From: Clostridiales bacterium DTU092
Lineage (GTDB): Bacteria > Bacillota > Clostridia > Caldicoprobacterales > Caldicoprobacteraceae
Assembly: GCA_001513505.1 (NCBI GenBank)
Contig: LFTM01000291.1
Coordinates: forward strand, 1 to 6,527
Length of the DNA: 6,527 nucleotides
Reading direction: 5' to 3'
Shown: positions 5,116 through 6,527 of the stretch, in pieces
How the letters are laid out: every line of letters begins with the position of its first letter
Numbering within the stretch: the first letter of the stretch is position 1
Position numbers and translations under genes: made by a program
The notes under the pieces: model-generated
Seen by the model: the letters and a program-made list of their open reading frames with translations, nothing else
The model's database searches: none
Told to the model about the DNA's origin: nothing

Positions 5116-6108
5116 ATGGGTGTAATGGAATCTATAATTAACCGTGCAAAGTCATGCAAAAAACGTATCGTACTTCCTGAATCAGATGATGAAAGAACGC
5201 TAAAAGCGACTGAAATATTGATGAAGGAAGGTATTGCAGATGTGATCCTTCTTGGGAAGAAGGATGAGATTTATAATAAAGCAGAAGGGCTGGATCTGTC
5301 TGGTGTCACAATTATTGACCATGAAAATTCGGAGAAATTTGATACCTATGTGGAAGCGCTAGTAGAGCTTCGGAAACACAAGGGGATGACACCCGATAAA
5401 GCCAGAGAGATAATGAAAAACCCGTTATATTATGGCTCAATGATGGTCAAGCTGGGGGATGCCGATGGTATGGTAGCAGGTGCTGTCAACAGCACATCGG
5501 ACGTATGGAGACCGGTATTGCAGATTATAAAGACTATGCCGGGAATACCTATTGCTTCCAGCTGTTTTTTAATTGAGGTACCTGATTGTCAGTATGGCGA
5601 AAACGGAGTTTTTATTTATTCCGACTGCGGTTTAAATCCTGACCCGACTGCAGAACAGCTGGCAGCAATTGCTGTGTCTGCGGCAAGAACGGCAAAAGTA
5701 CTGGTGGGCATGGAGCCGCGGGTAGCCATGTTGTCCTTTTCAACCAAAGGAAGTGCCCAGCACGAAACGATTGACAAGGTTATTGAAGCTACGAGAATAG
5801 CTAAAGAGATGAAGCCTGATTTGCTTATAGATGGGGAGCTTCAGGGCGATGCAGCGCTGGACATGGGGGTAGCTAAGAAGAAATGCCCTGACAGCCCGGT
5901 GGCAGGCAGAGCGAACGTACTTGTATTCCCGGACCTTAATGCTGGGAATATAGCATACAAACTAACCGAGCGATTGGCAAAAGCCATGGCACTGGGACCT
6001 CTTAGTCAGGGACTTGCAAAACCGGTAAACGATTTATCGCGGGGTTGTAGCGTTGATGATATTGTAAATGTGGTGGCGATTACGGCCGTTGAAGCACAAG
6101 AACAATAA
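5116..6108 (+). CDS. pta: Phosphate acetyltransferase Pta
   Basis: Pta interconverts acetyl-CoA plus phosphate with acetyl phosphate plus CoA in the cytoplasm. In fermenting Clostridia it feeds acetate kinase for ATP synthesis. From ATG 5116 the product has 330 residues, the normal length of the short, single-domain Pta without the N-terminal regulatory DRTGG region. Family motifs are PESDDER (21-27), LGDADGMVAGA (113-123), SFSTKGSA (207-214), DGELQGDAA (239-247), VFPDLNAGNIAYK (270-282) and GPLSQGLAKPVNDLSRGCS (294-312). The last block contains the Ser-Arg pair (308-309) equivalent to catalytic residues in the Methanosarcina enzyme. The gene is 14 bases upstream of ackA and surely co-transcribed with it. 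It is divergent from tmcAL across a spacer with possible operator palindromes. The main alternative, phosphate butyryltransferase, is unlikely given these motifs and the ackA neighbour. Confidence 0.97.
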   Translation: MGVMESIINRAKSCKKRIVLPESDDERTLKATEILMKEGIADVILLGKKDEIYNKAEGLDLSGVTIIDHENSEKFDTYVEALVELRKHKGMTPDKAREIMKNPLYYGSMMVKLGDADGMVAGAVNSTSDVWRPVLQIIKTMPGIPIASSCFLIEVPDCQYGENGVFIYSDCGLNPDPTAEQLAAIAVSAARTAKVLVGMEPRVAMLSFSTKGSAQHETIDKVIEATRIAKEMKPDLLIDGELQGDAALDMGVAKKKCPDSPVAGRANVLVFPDLNAGNIAYKLTERLAKAMALGPLSQGLAKPVNDLSRGCSVDDIVNVVAITAVEAQEQ

Positions 6109-6122
6109 CGGAGGGATTAAAT

Positions 6123-6527
6123 ATGAAAATTCTTGTTATAAATGCAGGCAGTTCCTCGCTTAAATATCAGCTTATTGACATGAGTAATGAGAGCATTTTA
6201 GCCAAAGGGAATGCCGAACGTATAGGAATAGATAATTCAAGACTATCCCATATTCCGGCAGGCAAGGACAAGGTTGAGATCAAGGCCGAGATTAAAGATC
6301 ACGTACAGGCTGTCAGAATGGTTATTGATGCACTACTGCATCCCGATTACGGGATTATTTCGGAAATGTCAGAGATATCTGCTGTAGGCCACAGGGTGGT
6401 TCACGGCGGTGAACGGTTCTCAGGCTCTGTAGTTATCGACGATACGGTAATGAAAGCCATAAAAGAGAATGTTGAGCTGGCTCCTCTTCATAATCCTGCT
6501 AATATCACAGGTATTGAGGCATGTAAA
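6123..6527 (+). CDS. ackA: Acetate kinase AckA, 3'-truncated
   Basis: AckA transfers phosphate from acetyl phosphate to ADP, giving acetate and ATP, and completes the Pta-AckA route. Only the first 135 of about 400 residues lie in the window, and the frame stays open to the right edge. The phosphate-binding N-terminal signature VINAGSSSLKYQL is at residues 5-17 (Asn7). GHRVVHGGERF is at 89-99, with Arg91 at the same number as a catalytic arginine of the Methanosarcina thermophila enzyme. LAPLHNPANITG is at 119-130, with His123 likewise conserved. The ATG at 6123 has GGAGGG (6110-6115) 7 bases upstream. Butyrate kinase shares the fold, but its motifs differ and the pta neighbour supports acetate. 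The C-terminal half, with the remaining active-site residues, cannot be checked here. Confidence 0.97.
   Translation, partial: MKILVINAGSSSLKYQLIDMSNESILAKGNAERIGIDNSRLSHIPAGKDKVEIKAEIKDHVQAVRMVIDALLHPDYGIISEMSEISAVGHRVVHGGERFSGSVVIDDTVMKAIKENVELAPLHNPANITGIEACK

Overview
The window reads as ordinary chromosomal DNA from a low-to-moderate G+C, endospore-forming anaerobe of the Clostridia. The evidence is strong Shine-Dalgarno sites, AT-rich spacers, a sporulation-type YlbJ membrane protein, and a pta-ackA acetate fermentation pair. The gene set and order resemble the ylbH-ylbM neighbourhood of Bacillus subtilis (rsmD, coaD, ylbJ, ylbK, ylbM), rearranged in the way seen in some Clostridia. I cannot name the species from sequence alone.

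Layout. Positions 2-541 (+) hold all but the N-terminus of rsmD, a 16S rRNA guanine-N2 methyltransferase. Its stop overlaps the start of coaD (538-1026, +; phosphopantetheine adenylyltransferase). A 149-residue, highly charged coiled-coil protein of unknown function follows (1064-1513, +) and uses a TTG start. It meets ylbJ (1516-2754, -) tail to tail with 2 bases between the stop codons. A 65-base divergent spacer separates ylbJ from a patatin-like hydrolase gene of the YlbK type (2820-3602, +). That gene overlaps the tail of tmcAL (3599-4861, -; tRNA-Met cytidine acetate ligase) by 4 bases. A 254-base AT-rich divergent spacer with several inverted repeats (4862-5115) then leads to pta (5116-6108, +) and the first 135 codons of ackA (6123 to the window end, +).

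How the genes fit together. CoaD makes dephospho-CoA, the precursor of CoA. Pta converts acetyl-CoA and phosphate to acetyl phosphate and CoA, and AckA converts acetyl phosphate and ADP to acetate and ATP. TmcAL, transcribed divergently from pta, consumes acetate and ATP to acetylate the wobble cytidine of elongator tRNA-Met. Acetate producers and an acetate-consuming tRNA modifier therefore flank one regulatory spacer. RsmD and TmcAL both support translation, and YlbJ belongs to sporulation.

I found no RNA genes, mobile elements, CRISPR arrays or convincing intrinsic terminators. I also saw no clearly undescribed multi-gene system. The best leads are the uncharacterised coiled-coil protein, the tmcAL/pta spacer with its overlapping palindromes, and the two tail-to-tail junctions without terminators. 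Promoter calls were made by eye and are tentative.
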